Below, in pieces: positions 36,126 through 46,392 of a stretch of 64,000 bases of DNA. Every line of letters starts with the position of its first letter. The stretch's first letter is position 1. The notes beneath the pieces were generated by a model. The model saw only the letters and a list, made by a program, of their open reading frames with translations. It had not been told where the DNA came from and ran no database searches. Made by a program: the position numbers and the translations under genes. The stretch comes from Bacteroidota bacterium (lineage in GTDB: Bacteria; Bacteroidota; Bacteroidia; AKYH767-A; OLB10), in NCBI GenBank assembly GCA_016714535.1, contig JADKDR010000001.1, positions 620,001 through 684,000 on the forward strand, read 5' to 3'.

Positions 36126-36551
36126 TTTAATAAATCTTAAATTAAAGAATATTTCTTACGTACATGATTCGGTGAACGAATATTAAAATGTGCACAACAG
36201 AACTAATCATATTATTCACAATTCCGTTTCGCGTAACTCAGGTACAAGATGAGTGATAGTAGTTGGCGCTACATTTATTTTACTTCCCAATTTAATAATT
36301 ATAGCAGCTATAACAGCATTGCTCCACCAACAACAAATCCCCCAACAATCAACTCCCAATCAACCATCATCCAATCCATAAAATCTTCTTTCATGATTCG
36401 TATATCCTCTGTACTCAATTTGCATTGTTGACATTTGCCTCCGTCAAAATCTTGTCTATGCAAACCTTATCTACTACATTAAATTATTTTACAATTACAT
36501 CAAGGGCGAATACCCTTGCTCAAAAAAATTTAATGAATGATGCGATTGTAA
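36126..36551. other. right edge of the island, mostly gene-free
   Basis: No robust gene is visible. A - strand short frame at 36308-36463 is listed separately. The sequence returns to the core composition beyond 36550. Confidence 0.4.
36308..36463 (-). CDS. possible 51-residue small membrane protein
   Basis: From a TTG at 36463 the frame encodes MHRQDFDGGKCQQCKLSTED, RIMKEDFMDWMMVDW and a glycine-rich hydrophobic end (ELIVGGFVVGGAMLL). A CxxC pair and terminal membrane segment make it plausible, but the start is weak and nothing else supports it. Confidence 0.25.
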   Translation of the reverse strand: MHRQDFDGGKCQQCKLSTEDIRIMKEDFMDWMMVDWELIVGGFVVGGAMLL

Positions 36552-36949
36552 TTATTCCAGTTCCGGTTTTTTTCTAAGCTCTTTTTGTTTGGCTCGTTGT
36601 CGCTTATTCGCCTTTATCTGTTGCTTCACTTCTTCGGGCATCGCTGTTGCCTTGCGTTCTTTTTTCTTATACAAAGCCGGGTAAGCAATTGTAATAATTT
36701 ATCGTAAGCTAATTTTTTGTTTCCCAACTGAGTGCGTTCAGCCTGTGCAGTAATACTAATTTTGCCGTTTTCATTTAGCCGCTTAGCCAGTATCTTATTT
36801 ATCAGCTGTTTTTGTTCCTCATCAAATTGACTGCTGCCGTTTATATCAAACAAAAGTTCCACTTTTGTTTCTACTTTATTTACATTTTGTCCGCCCTTAC
36901 CACCACTACGTGAGGTGCGGTATTCTATTTCCGAATCAGGAATTTGCAT
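36552..36949 (-). pseudogene. arfB: ribosome-rescue peptidyl-tRNA hydrolase ArfB-like, frameshifted
   Basis: ArfB releases peptides from ribosomes stalled without a stop codon. The frame from ATG 36949 contains the catalytic GGQ at residues 19-21 (RSGGKGGQNVNKVETKV) and then AQAERTQLGNKKLAYDKLLQ. As written it ends early at 36626. One more G in the G3 run at 36679-36681 rejoins it to the expected basic tail (LYKKKERKATAMPEEVKQQI, KRQRAKQKELRKKPELE) and the stop at 36552. That tail is what enters the mRNA channel. The restored length is 132 residues, normal for ArfB. Confidence 0.85.
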
Positions 36950-36983
36950 CAGCTACTTTAAAAAAAATCGATGTAAATAATTA

Positions 36984-39410
36984 TCAATACATCTTACCAA
37001 ACCTTGCAGGGTCATACTCATGCATCATGTTATATACTGCTTCGGTAATTTGCTCAGCATTCGATTTCGAAAAATAATCACCATCGCTGCCATAAGCAGG
37101 GCGATGATCTTTACTCGATATCGTTATTGGTTTACTATCAAGATATTGATATCCATTTTTCTCATCCACTATTTTTTGCAACATATATCCTGTTGCACCA
37201 CCCGTAACATCTTCATCTACTAAAACCAACTTATTCGTTTTCTTCAAACTTTCTATAATCAGATTATTGGTATCAAAAGGTATAAGACTTTGCGGGTCTA
37301 TCAACTCTACACTTATACCCAACTCATTTAGTTGTTGTATGGCATCTTGCGCTACGCGCAAGGTGCTACCGTACGATACCATGGTAACATCCGTACCCAC
37401 GCATAATTTTTCAGCTACTCCGGGTATTAGCGTAAACTCACCAAGGTTGGCAGGCATCTGTTCTTTAAGGCGATAGCCATTCAAACATTCAATAATAAGT
37501 GCCGGGCTGTCGCTTTGCATCAGCGTATTGTAGTATCCTGCTGCTTGTGTCATATTGCGCGGCACCAGCACATACATACCTCGCAATGCACCAAGTATAA
37601 ACTGCATAGGCGAGCCGCTATGCCACACCCCTTCTAGGCGATGACCACGCGTACTCACAATAAGTGGCGCCCGCTGATAGCCCTTAGTACGATAGGTTAA
37701 ACAAGCAACATCGTCCGACAATATTTGTATGGCATAAGCCAGGTAATCGAGATATTGAATTTCGGCAATGGGGCGTAAACCACGTAACGATAACCCTATA
37801 CCCTGGCCAATAATAGTGGCCTCGCGTATACCGGTATCCTGTACACGCAACTCTCCATACTTTTGCTGCAAGCCTGCATAGGTCTGATTTACGCCTCCTA
37901 TTTTACCCACGTCTTCGCCAAACACACACATTTCGGGATACTTATTTAACAATGCATCAAAGTTGGCAAGCAATACCTCGCGTGCATCAGCCATGTGCTG
38001 CGGTTCATGATACACCGGTGCCACCGGCTTTACGTTAAGTGCATTGCCTTCAAATTCGCTGTATAAGAAACTACTATAACGGTCATGTGCTTCGGCAGCA
38101 AAGTCATTCATAAATTGCACTGCGGCCTCTCGCGCTTCGCTGTGCTCGCCTATAGTTGCTCGCAAACATTTTTTTATTGCCACCATAATTCCTTTACGTT
38201 CAGGCTCTTTATTTTCTTCAAACTCCGCAACTACTTTATTTACAAGTTCGCCTTTACTAGTTTGTGCTGCCAGTGCATTCAATATTGTGGTCGCTCGCGC
38301 CTTATCGGCACTTACAGATTTTACAAAATTATCCCACGCATTTTTCTTTCCTGCATTGGCATTCGCCTTCGCTTCTGCTTCCAGCTTATCAAGCTCCGCA
38401 TCTTCGGCCAATCCATTGCTTAGAATAAACTCGCGCATTTTTATCAGACAATCAAATTCCGATTCCCACTCAAGCCGCTCTTTCGATTTATAACGCTCGT
38501 GCGATCCACTGGTACTATGCCCTTGTGGTTGCGTTACTTCCATCACATGAAACAATGCCGGTGTGTGTGTTTCTCTGCACTCAGCCACACCTACGCTATA
38601 CATCTCGCACAGGGTGGGGTAATCCCAACCCGGTGCCGAGTAAATATTAAATCCCTCTTTGGTATTTGTTCTGGCAAAACCACTCAATGCCTCGCTTATA
38701 CTTTGCTTAATAGTCTGATACCTTTTCGATACCGAAATACCATACCCATCATCCCACACACTCATGGCCAAAGGTACTTGCAGCACACCTGCGGCATTCA
38801 TCGTTTCCCAAAACAAACCTTCGCTTGTACTTGCATCACCTATAGTACCAAAGGCCACCTCATTTCCATTAATCGAAAAGTTTTCGAAATCGGCAGTGTT
38901 CAACTCATTGTTTTCGCGATACAATTTCGATGCATACGCCAATCCAAGCAAGCGTGGCATTTGCCCGGCAGTAGGCGAAATATCTGCCGAAGAATTTTTC
39001 ATCTGCGTTTGTGGCAACCAATTGCCGGCATCGTCCACAAGGCGTGTAGCAAAGTGCCCATTCATCAACCTACCTTGCGAACACACATCGGCATCCCTAT
39101 CTGTGTTGGCATACAACTGCGCAAAATATTGCTCTACTGTAAGCAAGCCTGCTGCCATCATAAACGTTTGATCGCGATAATATCCCGACCTAAAATCCCC
39201 GTTCTTAAACGCTTTAGCCATTGCCAGTTGCGCCACCTCCTTGCCATCACCAAAAATTCCAAACTTGGCCTTTCCGGTAAGCACTTCCTTACGCCCTATC
39301 AAACTGGCATGCCTGCTCAACTGCCCTATATAATAATCGTTCAGCACGGTTAGCTTAAAATCCTCGAAACTCATTTTCTCAGTATCAACTGCTGTGTTCT
39401 TTTTACGCAT
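36984..39410 (-). CDS. fused E1 alpha/beta thiamine-diphosphate dehydrogenase (2-oxoacid dehydrogenase type)
   Basis: The 808-residue enzyme contains both E1 subunits of a branched-chain or related 2-oxoacid dehydrogenase in one chain. The alpha part (about 1-400) has the ThDP motif GDASTSEGLFWETMNAAG through WDDG at 191-222 and HSTSGSHERYK, while the beta part (about 460-808) has VFGEDVGKIGGVNQTYAGLQ, QYLDYLAYAIQILSDD and VDEDVTGGATGYML. It feeds acyl groups to a lipoyl E2, not encoded here. The fusion is known in Bacteroidota. It starts 38 bases from the end of the ArfB gene on the same strand. Confidence 0.92.
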   Translation of the reverse strand: MRKKNTAVDTEKMSFEDFKLTVLNDYYIGQLSRHASLIGRKEVLTGKAKFGIFGDGKEVAQLAMAKAFKNGDFRSGYYRDQTFMMAAGLLTVEQYFAQLYANTDRDADVCSQGRLMNGHFATRLVDDAGNWLPQTQMKNSSADISPTAGQMPRLLGLAYASKLYRENNELNTADFENFSINGNEVAFGTIGDASTSEGLFWETMNAAGVLQVPLAMSVWDDGYGISVSKRYQTIKQSISEALSGFARTNTKEGFNIYSAPGWDYPTLCEMYSVGVAECRETHTPALFHVMEVTQPQGHSTSGSHERYKSKERLEWESEFDCLIKMREFILSNGLAEDAELDKLEAEAKANANAGKKNAWDNFVKSVSADKARATTILNALAAQTSKGELVNKVVAEFEENKEPERKGIMVAIKKCLRATIGEHSEAREAAVQFMNDFAAEAHDRYSSFLYSEFEGNALNVKPVAPVYHEPQHMADAREVLLANFDALLNKYPEMCVFGEDVGKIGGVNQTYAGLQQKYGELRVQDTGIREATIIGQGIGLSLRGLRPIAEIQYLDYLAYAIQILSDDVACLTYRTKGYQRAPLIVSTRGHRLEGVWHSGSPMQFILGALRGMYVLVPRNMTQAAGYYNTLMQSDSPALIIECLNGYRLKEQMPANLGEFTLIPGVAEKLCVGTDVTMVSYGSTLRVAQDAIQQLNELGISVELIDPQSLIPFDTNNLIIESLKKTNKLVLVDEDVTGGATGYMLQKIVDEKNGYQYLDSKPITISSKDHRPAYGSDGDYFSKSNAEQITEAVYNMMHEYDPARFGKMY

Positions 39411-39871
39411 ACTCCTTATATTTTATTTAATGCAAAATGGTCGTTTATTATTTTTTAATGATAACATGTGGGCGCACCTCTTATGTACAAAACCAACTGC
39501 GCCAATACCTGCCCCCTTTTTGTACATGCGCGGCCGGGCTATCCGCTGCTACTCCTCGTGCATCCCACAACCTTCGCATACTGCGGGGTATCCGCTACTA
39601 TCCCTTGCGCAAGCCTGCTATGGTTAGTAAGTACAACATCGGGCAACAATTCTCCTAAAAATCAATACAACCCAAACTACACCACCTACTATCTAATCGG
39701 TCAAATTTACAAGTTGATTCTTACAGCCGCAAATTTTGGTGATGCAATTGTCCATGTTTGGCGTCACAGCTATGCGCTCCAATCATAGACTAAAATTTCC
39801 CTTTTTCATCTTTCTTACTCACATTTAATACTTGTTTACGTATTGTAATTAAACTCTAAAAATTTATCACG
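39411..39871. other. spacer with GC-richer palindromic repeat fragments
   Basis: No gene is convincing. Between 39525 and 39625 the sequence becomes GC-rich and contains two related units, GGGCTATCCGCTGCTACT and GGGGTATCCGCTACTATC, followed by TTGCGCAAGCCTGC. The last motif recurs in similar form (TTGGCGCAAGCCTGCC) at 49390-49405. These look like members of a dispersed intergenic repeat. Confidence 0.45.
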
Positions 39872-41254
39872 ATGAAAAAACATATTATTTTAACATGCCT
39901 TGCATTTCTGTTCGCTTTTTCGATACAAGCACAATCTAGTTTTACTAATGCTGTCTTAGAATGGTATAATGCAGGCTATAACTTAGCTCCAGTGCCGCCA
40001 CCAGGCACACCGGGCATTGTTGGGCCCGACTATGGTTGCCTCCCATTTACAGGGAGACAAACTTGGTTTTACTCACCAGCTTGCTACGATCATAGTTTAA
40101 ATTCTATTAAGATTTATAGCATCTTATATTCCAATTCGAATTCAGATTCACTAGGAATTATTATTTATGGACCATTTAACTCTAAGGTTACTAATGCTAC
40201 CGACTTCAACAGTAGCAAAATATTATTTTGTGGCACGTTTGATGTTGATATTGGAAGCACAATCGATTTTTACCCTCAAGATTCACTTATGGCGCCAAAT
40301 TATTATTACTACGTTATTACAGCCAACAATTCTTTTGATAATGCAGCAACAGCATTGAATATTAATTTACCCTTTCAAATGAAAGAACATCCTTGCTTTG
40401 AATGCAACGATAAAGTATCACAAATAGAAGTGCCTAACTTTTGCTATTTAGGTGTAGATACCGCAATAAACAAATGTGAGTTGATTTGGGAAGACAAACC
40501 AGGTCAAAATGCTCAAGGAACTATTATCTTTGGTCAATCTAATAGTCTTACTTACGACTCCATTGCTACCATAACAATAGATAGCCTTAGCACATTTGTA
40601 GATTTAACCTCAAGCCCGAGCCAACATTCGTTTAGATACAAAATACAAGCGGTTGATTCTTGTGGAAATTATCTTGCTGGCAATATTGTCAAAACATTGG
40701 CAACAATACATTTATTATCTTTCCCAGGTGGCAACAATCAGGCACAATTGCTTTGGAATGCATTAATAGGTTCACCTTATTATTACATCTTCCGAAATTC
40801 TAATGGCAGTGGATGGCAACTCATAGATAGCATTGGCACTATTAATCAGGTTATTACCTACACCGATATTTATGCACCGCAAGGTAGTAATCAATATACT
40901 ATTGGAATTCTGCAAACTGGCCCATGCACAGCAAGCAAAGTATCGAGCAATGCTTACATCTTCTCGAATGTTACTACCACCCTTGTTACGGCCACGGAAG
41001 AACTTACCAATAGTAACCGTATTTCTATTTATCCAAATCCATCAAGTACACATGCTATTATCGATTGGTCGTACCTCACCGATGAATCTGTAACCATTAC
41101 CATATACGATTTGAAAGGACAAATGCATGCAATGCATAATAATGTTACCAATCGTAAAATGGCCTTATATACCTCTGCATTACCCAAAGGAATTTATTAT
41201 GTTAACATTGCAGGCAGCAAAACTTACAAAAGCAAGTTGGTGGTGGTACAATAA
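39872..41254 (+). CDS. secreted T9SS type A sorting-domain protein
   Basis: The 460-residue protein has a signal peptide (residues 1-21, LAFLFAFSIQAQ), an N-terminal domain with CLPFTGRQTWFYSPACYDHS, a fibronectin-like middle (ATIHLLSFPGGNNQAQLLWN, YYIFRNSNGSGWQLID), and a C-terminal type A sorting domain from about 380 (ISIYPNPSSTHAIIDWSYL, VTITIYDLKGQMH, KGIYYVNIAGSKTYKSKLVV). It should be exported by the T9SS and anchored on the surface. The binding role is not predictable. Confidence 0.85.
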   Translation: MKKHIILTCLAFLFAFSIQAQSSFTNAVLEWYNAGYNLAPVPPPGTPGIVGPDYGCLPFTGRQTWFYSPACYDHSLNSIKIYSILYSNSNSDSLGIIIYGPFNSKVTNATDFNSSKILFCGTFDVDIGSTIDFYPQDSLMAPNYYYYVITANNSFDNAATALNINLPFQMKEHPCFECNDKVSQIEVPNFCYLGVDTAINKCELIWEDKPGQNAQGTIIFGQSNSLTYDSIATITIDSLSTFVDLTSSPSQHSFRYKIQAVDSCGNYLAGNIVKTLATIHLLSFPGGNNQAQLLWNALIGSPYYYIFRNSNGSGWQLIDSIGTINQVITYTDIYAPQGSNQYTIGILQTGPCTASKVSSNAYIFSNVTTTLVTATEELTNSNRISIYPNPSSTHAIIDWSYLTDESVTITIYDLKGQMHAMHNNVTNRKMALYTSALPKGIYYVNIAGSKTYKSKLVVVQ

Positions 41255-41373
41255 TTTTTTAGAATGAACTATGCTTAGTGCTAAGTTGGTCTGATTAAAT
41301 ACACTCCTCATTCGTTCATAACAAAATTCTTTTAGTTAGTGTACCTGATATACTCCATCAAAGGATAAAATGC

Positions 41374-41395
41374 AAAAAAGAGGCTTACGGGCCTC
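41374..41395 (-). terminator. intrinsic terminator of the PhoX-like gene
   Basis: Read on the - strand, the short stem GAGGC with loop CCGTAA and arm GCCTC is followed by TTTTTTGCA. It lies 39 bases downstream of the PhoX-like gene's stop, in the gap between convergent genes. The stem is only five base pairs, so efficiency is uncertain. Confidence 0.5.
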
Positions 41396-41433
41396 CTTGC
41401 TCTGTTAATTGAATATTTTAAAAAAAGGTAGCC

Positions 41434-43366
41434 TTATTTTTTTACAAACTTACTTTCGCTGCCATTTGCAAAAATAACAGTGTAAACACCTACCGGTAAA
41501 GTCTGTATATCAATATTGTTGGTTGCTGTAAATTTCAAAACTTCTTTTCCTTCGGCATTTTTAACTGTACCTGTATTACGCTCTATAAAATTCAGTTTAT
41601 CAACAGCCGGATTAGGAAATACTAAATCTTCTTTTGATTCAGATTCTGTAACGTTAGAAGTTGCAATCGACTTATTGCTTGATTGTACCATTGGAAATAT
41701 TTTGGTTGCCAAACATAACTGTCCACCCTGCACTAAATTGGCACTTCCATTTATTAAACCATTTGCTGCTGAGTGTGCTTGCACATCAAACAATAATACA
41801 ACTTCGCCTGGCTTGGTTTCAAATAAGTTTGTTACATCCAATATTCCTGATGATTCCCAATTGCCTAAATCAGTAATTGCAACATCCGATTGCATAAAAG
41901 GTACAGCATTACGATCCATTTCAAGTATACGTGCCATAGCGCCAGACATTGGGTCAAGCTCAAACACAGAAGCTTCCATGCCGCTTGTTAATCCAAATCC
42001 TGTTACTGATTTGTCTTCTTGCAAATACACCATTCCATTAGATGCCCAAGTTAAATTGTCGGGTGAGCGCAAACCAAAATCAGGACCTGAAAATAAACCA
42101 CCACCAGCATCATTACCATCGTACACTACTTTTAAACTTGCTTCAATGTTGTCTATTTGCGATAATGGCATATTTAATTTTGCCATAAGGCTGCTATCGT
42201 TAAAGTCAATTAAATAGGTTGTACCCCAGCTATCAACTCCATTAAATATAGAGCTTAAACCTGTAGAGGCAAAAATAACCTGCGTAGGGTCATTTGGATT
42301 TGTCTCCACATCTTCGGGACGTGAAAATTTAAAATAATTTTTAAGGTTAGCTAACGAATCTTGCTGTGTTTGAAAAGGGAATCCAAAAGCATCGAAACCT
42401 GCAGTTCCTTTCAATGCTGGTAAAAAATGATCGAACTTTACAAAACGTCCGTTTCTGATATTGCCTGTACCATTAAAGGTGGTATAGTCACGCTCTCCAT
42501 TTACTGCAAAGTCGTCAGACACCACACGTACAACTGCCCATTGGCAAGTCCATTATTTTTCAAAAAGCTAAGGTTTACCGGATAGTTTTGAGCAACGGTA
42601 CCTTTTTCGCCAACATACAACAATAATGGAGCACCACCACGGTCGTCAGCAATTATCATGACTACCTTGTTGGTACCATAATTAGCAATAGCAGCAACAT
42701 TCTCGTAGCCGGACGACCCATCATTGGCACAACATAAATATCGCGAGCATTTACATCAAGTGCAGCCATCTGTCCATTTGATGTTTCTTCACCTGCAAAG
42801 AATACATCACGTGTAAATCCTAAAGCTCCAGCCTTTATCCCAGTTGCTGAACATAAACGAGAAAAACCATCGTTTGGTCCGGTGCTTGAGCCTTCATTGA
42901 TTTGTGATGCATTGGTAACTATTTTGCCAAAACGATCAAAAACACGATCGTAAGCTAACGACATCTTTTTTATTGTGCGAGTCTTTCTAAATATATCAAC
43001 ACTGGTAATGCGAGCCCCGGTTAATGGTGTTCCATTTGATAAGGAATACGTATAACCTTCATTTCCGCTTAACTCGCTATTCACTAGCACTTGCACGCGA
43101 TATGGGCTACGGTAAAACGCACCAATACCATCCAATATACCTGGCAAACGATAACCAAGTTCAGCACTATTTACATCTTGCATGGCATTGTTAGTTTCGC
43201 CTACTGTAACAAGTGGGCGCACTTTCCAATTGTTCTTGATGTTTTTTGTTACACCTTTCATCATTGGCGTTTCTTCGGTAACAAAGCCTTGCGACATTGC
43301 TACATTTGAACTTAGAGCTATTGCTGTAGCCATAAGTGTTTTAATCAGGAATTGATTTTTTCTCAT
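41434..43366 (-). pseudogene. PhoX-like (DUF839) secreted protein with T9SS sorting domain, two frameshifts
   Basis: Starting at 43366, a signal peptide (MATAIALSSNVAMSQ) leads into a DUF839/PhoX-like domain (LGYRLPGILDGIGAFYR, VLVNSELSGNEG, GFSRLCSATG, DVFFAGEETSNGQMAALDVN, NVAAIANYGTNKVVMIIADD, DDRGGAPLLLYVGEKGT, GLFSGPDFGLRSPDNLTWAS) and ends with a type A sorting domain (DLVFPNPAVDKLNF, LPVGVYTVIFANGSESKFVK). Two breaks split it: one more C at 42717-42719 and one more C at 42522-42523 (+ strand letters) rejoin the three frames into about 644 residues. PhoX proteins are phosphatases; catalytic metal ligands were not verified here. Confidence 0.8.
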
Positions 43367-43781
43367 AAATTTTTTTTTGAATTAATAAATTACGGTTGCA
43401 ATATTCGCATGCTTGTATTAGGCAATCATTGTTCTAAATTTATCTATATATTATTATCCAAAATAAATTTTATTTAGATGAAATAAAAAACAAACCATTC
43501 CCAAACCTTTGTGTAGGTGGCATTTCAAGCATTCATGCTTGTCAAATTGAATTTGACTTTAGAATTTGGAATGTTAATAGAAAATTTAATGATGATTAAT
43601 TTAGTGGTTTGTTAAAAACTATTGAGCAGTTAAAGTCAATGCCTTGTGCAAAAAAAATCTATCCGCGGTTGGAATTCCTGATATGTGAACCTGTTATATA
43701 AAAAAACCAATCATCGAAAATGCTTGTTTCTCGTAACTTTGACATGGCTTGCGGAACATGTCGAGCAGCTAAAAAACCAAA
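43367..43781. other. AT-rich spacer, no gene seen
   Basis: The stretch between the PhoX-like start and the end of nadE holds no supported coding frame. It should contain the PhoX-like promoter (a candidate -7 element TAAATTTA lies on the - strand near 43435-43442, with poor -33 spacing). Confidence 0.4.
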
Positions 43782-45455
43782 TCAACTTAAATACCTTGCC
43801 ACTAACGGCATCCTGCGGCCCAAACCAAATGCATGAGGCGATACACGCAAAACTGGTGCAAACTGAAAACGTTTATACTCATTGTTATTCACCATACGCA
43901 AAATACGTTTTACTAACGCCTCATCGTAACCCAGTTTAATTATCTTGTCTATACTCATGCGCTGTTCTATATACTCAAACAGTATCTTATCAAGTATATC
44001 ATAATCGGGTAGCGAATCGCTGTCCTTCTGATTAGGTCTTAGCTCGGCTGAGGGCGCTTTATGGATTATCGTATGTGGAATTATTTCTTCCGTTTCATTT
44101 ATAAAACGGGCAAGTTCATACACCTTGGTTTTGTACAAATCGCCAATTACCGAAAGGCCACCGCACATATCGCCATATAAGGTACCATAACCTACAGCCA
44201 ACTCACTCTTGTTGCTAGTGTTAAGTAATATATATCCATGCTTGTTACTTATAGCCATTAACAGCACACCTCGTATACGTGCCTGTATATTTTCTTCGGC
44301 AATGCCAAAGGGCATTGCCTTAAACAATTTTTGCAACGCAACCAAAAACTCATCAAAAATAGTTTTGATAGAAATCAACTCGCTTGCAGTTCCAAGCTTT
44401 TCAATCATGCGCTCGCTATCGCTCACACTGCCGCTACTCGAGTATTGTGAAGGCATCATTACCGGCAATACATTCTCTGCTCCCAAGGCCTTTACAGCAA
44501 GGTAATACACCAATGCACTATCAATACCACCACTCATACCAAACACGGCCTTCTTAAAACCCATTTTCTCAAAATAATCGCGAATGCCAAGCACCAGGGC
44601 ATCATGTATTCTGCGTATTCTGTTTTCTTCTACCTCCGGGTTATTGCCATCATAAGTAAGCAAATGTTCGCACGTTGTAAGAGCAATATTGTTATTGCCT
44701 ACTTCAACATCTACTATGGTTATATCTTCTTCAAAATCATTGGCACGATACAACACCTTAGCATCACTATCCATTACCAGTGAATTTCCATCAAAAATTA
44801 AATCCGTATTGGCTCCCACTTGATTTACATAAATTAATGGCAAACCATACTTGGCAATATTCTTCTTTAAAATCTGGTGCCGTGTTTCCGAGTGTTGGTA
44901 GTTGAAAGGCGATGCCGCAATGTTTATCATTAGCTGTGGCTGTTCCAATATTAGCGTATCCATAGGGCATGATTTATACAGGGGGTCATCTTCCAAATTC
45001 CACAGATCTTCGCAAACGGTAATGGCAAGCTTTACACCTTTATAATCAACACACTTAAACTCGGTAGCAGGTTCAAAGTATCGGTATTCATCAAACACAT
45101 CATAGGTTGGCAGCAACGCCTTGTGTGCCACATGAGCCACCTTACCATCGGCAAGCAGGTAAGCAGAATTGTAAAGGTTTTTACCTTCAAGTACCGGGTT
45201 ATGAGTAGGTGCACCTACCACTGCTGCAATACCGTTGCAATGTAAGGCTATGCTGTCAACAGCTGCTTTGCAACGATTTATAAAATCATCAAATTCTAGA
45301 AAATCAAGTGCAGGGTAGCCACAAATGCTCATCTCCGAAAAAACAACAAGGTCGCATCCTGCCACCTTGCATCGTTGTATGGCATCTATTATTTTTTGAG
45401 TATTGCTCTCAAAGTTAGCAATATGAAAGTTTAATTGAGCTAAGGCTATCCTCAT
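43782..45455 (-). CDS. nadE: glutamine-dependent NAD+ synthetase
   Basis: NadE amidates deamido-NAD to NAD with ATP, taking ammonia from glutamine. The 557-residue protein has an N-terminal nitrilase-type glutaminase domain with E41, K112 and C148 (VVFSEMSICGYP, VAHKALLPTYD, ITVCEDLW) and a C-terminal synthetase with the P-loop SGGIDS at 308-313 and NTSNKSELAVGYGTLYGDMC. ATG 45455 (MRIALAQLNF) fits the family start better than an in-frame ATG 20 codons upstream. A nadE gene next to gldB is a recurring arrangement in gliding Bacteroidota. Confidence 0.94.
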   Translation of the reverse strand: MRIALAQLNFHIANFESNTQKIIDAIQRCKVAGCDLVVFSEMSICGYPALDFLEFDDFINRCKAAVDSIALHCNGIAAVVGAPTHNPVLEGKNLYNSAYLLADGKVAHVAHKALLPTYDVFDEYRYFEPATEFKCVDYKGVKLAITVCEDLWNLEDDPLYKSCPMDTLILEQPQLMINIAASPFNYQHSETRHQILKKNIAKYGLPLIYVNQVGANTDLIFDGNSLVMDSDAKVLYRANDFEEDITIVDVEVGNNNIALTTCEHLLTYDGNNPEVEENRIRRIHDALVLGIRDYFEKMGFKKAVFGMSGGIDSALVYYLAVKALGAENVLPVMMPSQYSSSGSVSDSERMIEKLGTASELISIKTIFDEFLVALQKLFKAMPFGIAEENIQARIRGVLLMAISNKHGYILLNTSNKSELAVGYGTLYGDMCGGLSVIGDLYKTKVYELARFINETEEIIPHTIIHKAPSAELRPNQKDSDSLPDYDILDKILFEYIEQRMSIDKIIKLGYDEALVKRILRMVNNNEYKRFQFAPVLRVSPHAFGLGRRMPLVARYLS

Positions 45456-45517
45456 TACAAACGAAATATTTTTATGCAAAAGTAGGAAAAGCAAACTTGA
45501 TAGTACAGTAAACAAAA

Positions 45518-45544
45518 CATCCCGTGCAGTAACTGCACGGGATG
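45518..45544 (-). terminator. intrinsic terminator of the PorT-like gene
   Basis: CATCCCGTGCAG (45518-45529) and CTGCACGGGATG (45533-45544) form a perfect 12-bp stem with a three-base loop. On the - strand it is followed by TTTTGTTTAC. It lies 26 bases beyond the PorT-like stop and 63 bases before nadE on the same strand. Confidence 0.85.
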
Positions 45545-45569
45545 CCCTAAAAATTTATCGGATGTGCTA

Positions 45570-46265
45570 TTAAAATAACACGCCCACGCTTACTCCAATG
45601 TTGTTCGTATTTACCTTGGCATCTTTAGTTTCTAAACGATTTGCCGGCTTCGACTTGGCATCAAGTATATCGGTAAATCCATTATTCCAATAAATGCTGC
45701 CCACCAACCAGGTGCTGCCACTGATATTGTATTCAGCTCCTCCACCTATATGTAGTGCGGTGTGAAAACCCACCAGGCTTTCGTTAAACTTCTTGTTCTC
45801 TATGGTTTTGCCATCATATTCCAACTTCGAATTGCCCTTTATGTTATACCCAATACCTAAACCAAACAAACCGAAGTATTTAAAGTGGTTAATTTCTTTA
45901 GTTGACATCTTAAGGCAAATAGGCAGTTCAAGGTACTGACTGGTAATATTCCAATTGTAATTGGCACTGGTCATCGAATCTATTCCATTTATACTTTTTC
46001 TTAGCGTATCAAGGTAAGTTAGTTTACCTCCGCGGTACATTACATGTATTCCTGAACTAAGCGCCAGATTTTCGTATAACTTAATTTCAAATGTTGCTCC
46101 GTAGGTAAAGCCCATTTTTATGCCATCGCTTTCAATGGAATCGGCATTCGATTTTAGCCAGTTAAACATGAGCGGGGTTACGGTTAATCCATATCTGAAT
46201 TTCTGTGCGTACGTTTGTGTCGACATGGAAAATAGAACAAATGCGATAATTAGTTTCTTCATCAT
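45570..46265 (-). CDS. PorT-like outer-membrane beta-barrel protein
   Basis: The 231-residue protein has a signal peptide (residues 1-20, FVLFSMSTQTYAQ) and an eight-stranded-barrel pattern typical of the PorT/OmpW-like family of Bacteroidota (FRYGLTVTPLMFNWLK, MGFTYGATFEIKLYENLALS, YLELPICLKM, YFGLFGLGIGYNIKG, GFHTALHIGGGAEYNI), closing with a C-terminal strand VGVSVGVLF. Its role is unknown; some relatives support T9SS function. It is divergent from gldB. Confidence 0.8.
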   Translation of the reverse strand: MMKKLIIAFVLFSMSTQTYAQKFRYGLTVTPLMFNWLKSNADSIESDGIKMGFTYGATFEIKLYENLALSSGIHVMYRGGKLTYLDTLRKSINGIDSMTSANYNWNITSQYLELPICLKMSTKEINHFKYFGLFGLGIGYNIKGNSKLEYDGKTIENKKFNESLVGFHTALHIGGGAEYNISGSTWLVGSIYWNNGFTDILDAKSKPANRLETKDAKVNTNNIGVSVGVLF

Positions 46266-46392
46266 AATTTATAATTTGAATTGATTTTTTTAACGTTGAT
46301 TAAAATATGGCGCAAGTTTACTTATTTAAGTTTAAATACACATTTTTGCCTCAAAATTTTCTTTGCTGAATAGAAACACAAGCATTCGTTTT

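Noticed and set aside
38499..39353. A 284-codon + strand frame antisense to the E1 dehydrogenase gene.
   Set aside because: It is a shadow of the well conserved 808-residue coding frame on the - strand.
39394..39788. Three overlapping + strand frames of 73-106 codons before the T9SS gene.
   Set aside because: They share the GC-rich repeat region in different frames and read as low-complexity, cysteine- and proline-rich sequence, as expected from noncoding repeat DNA.
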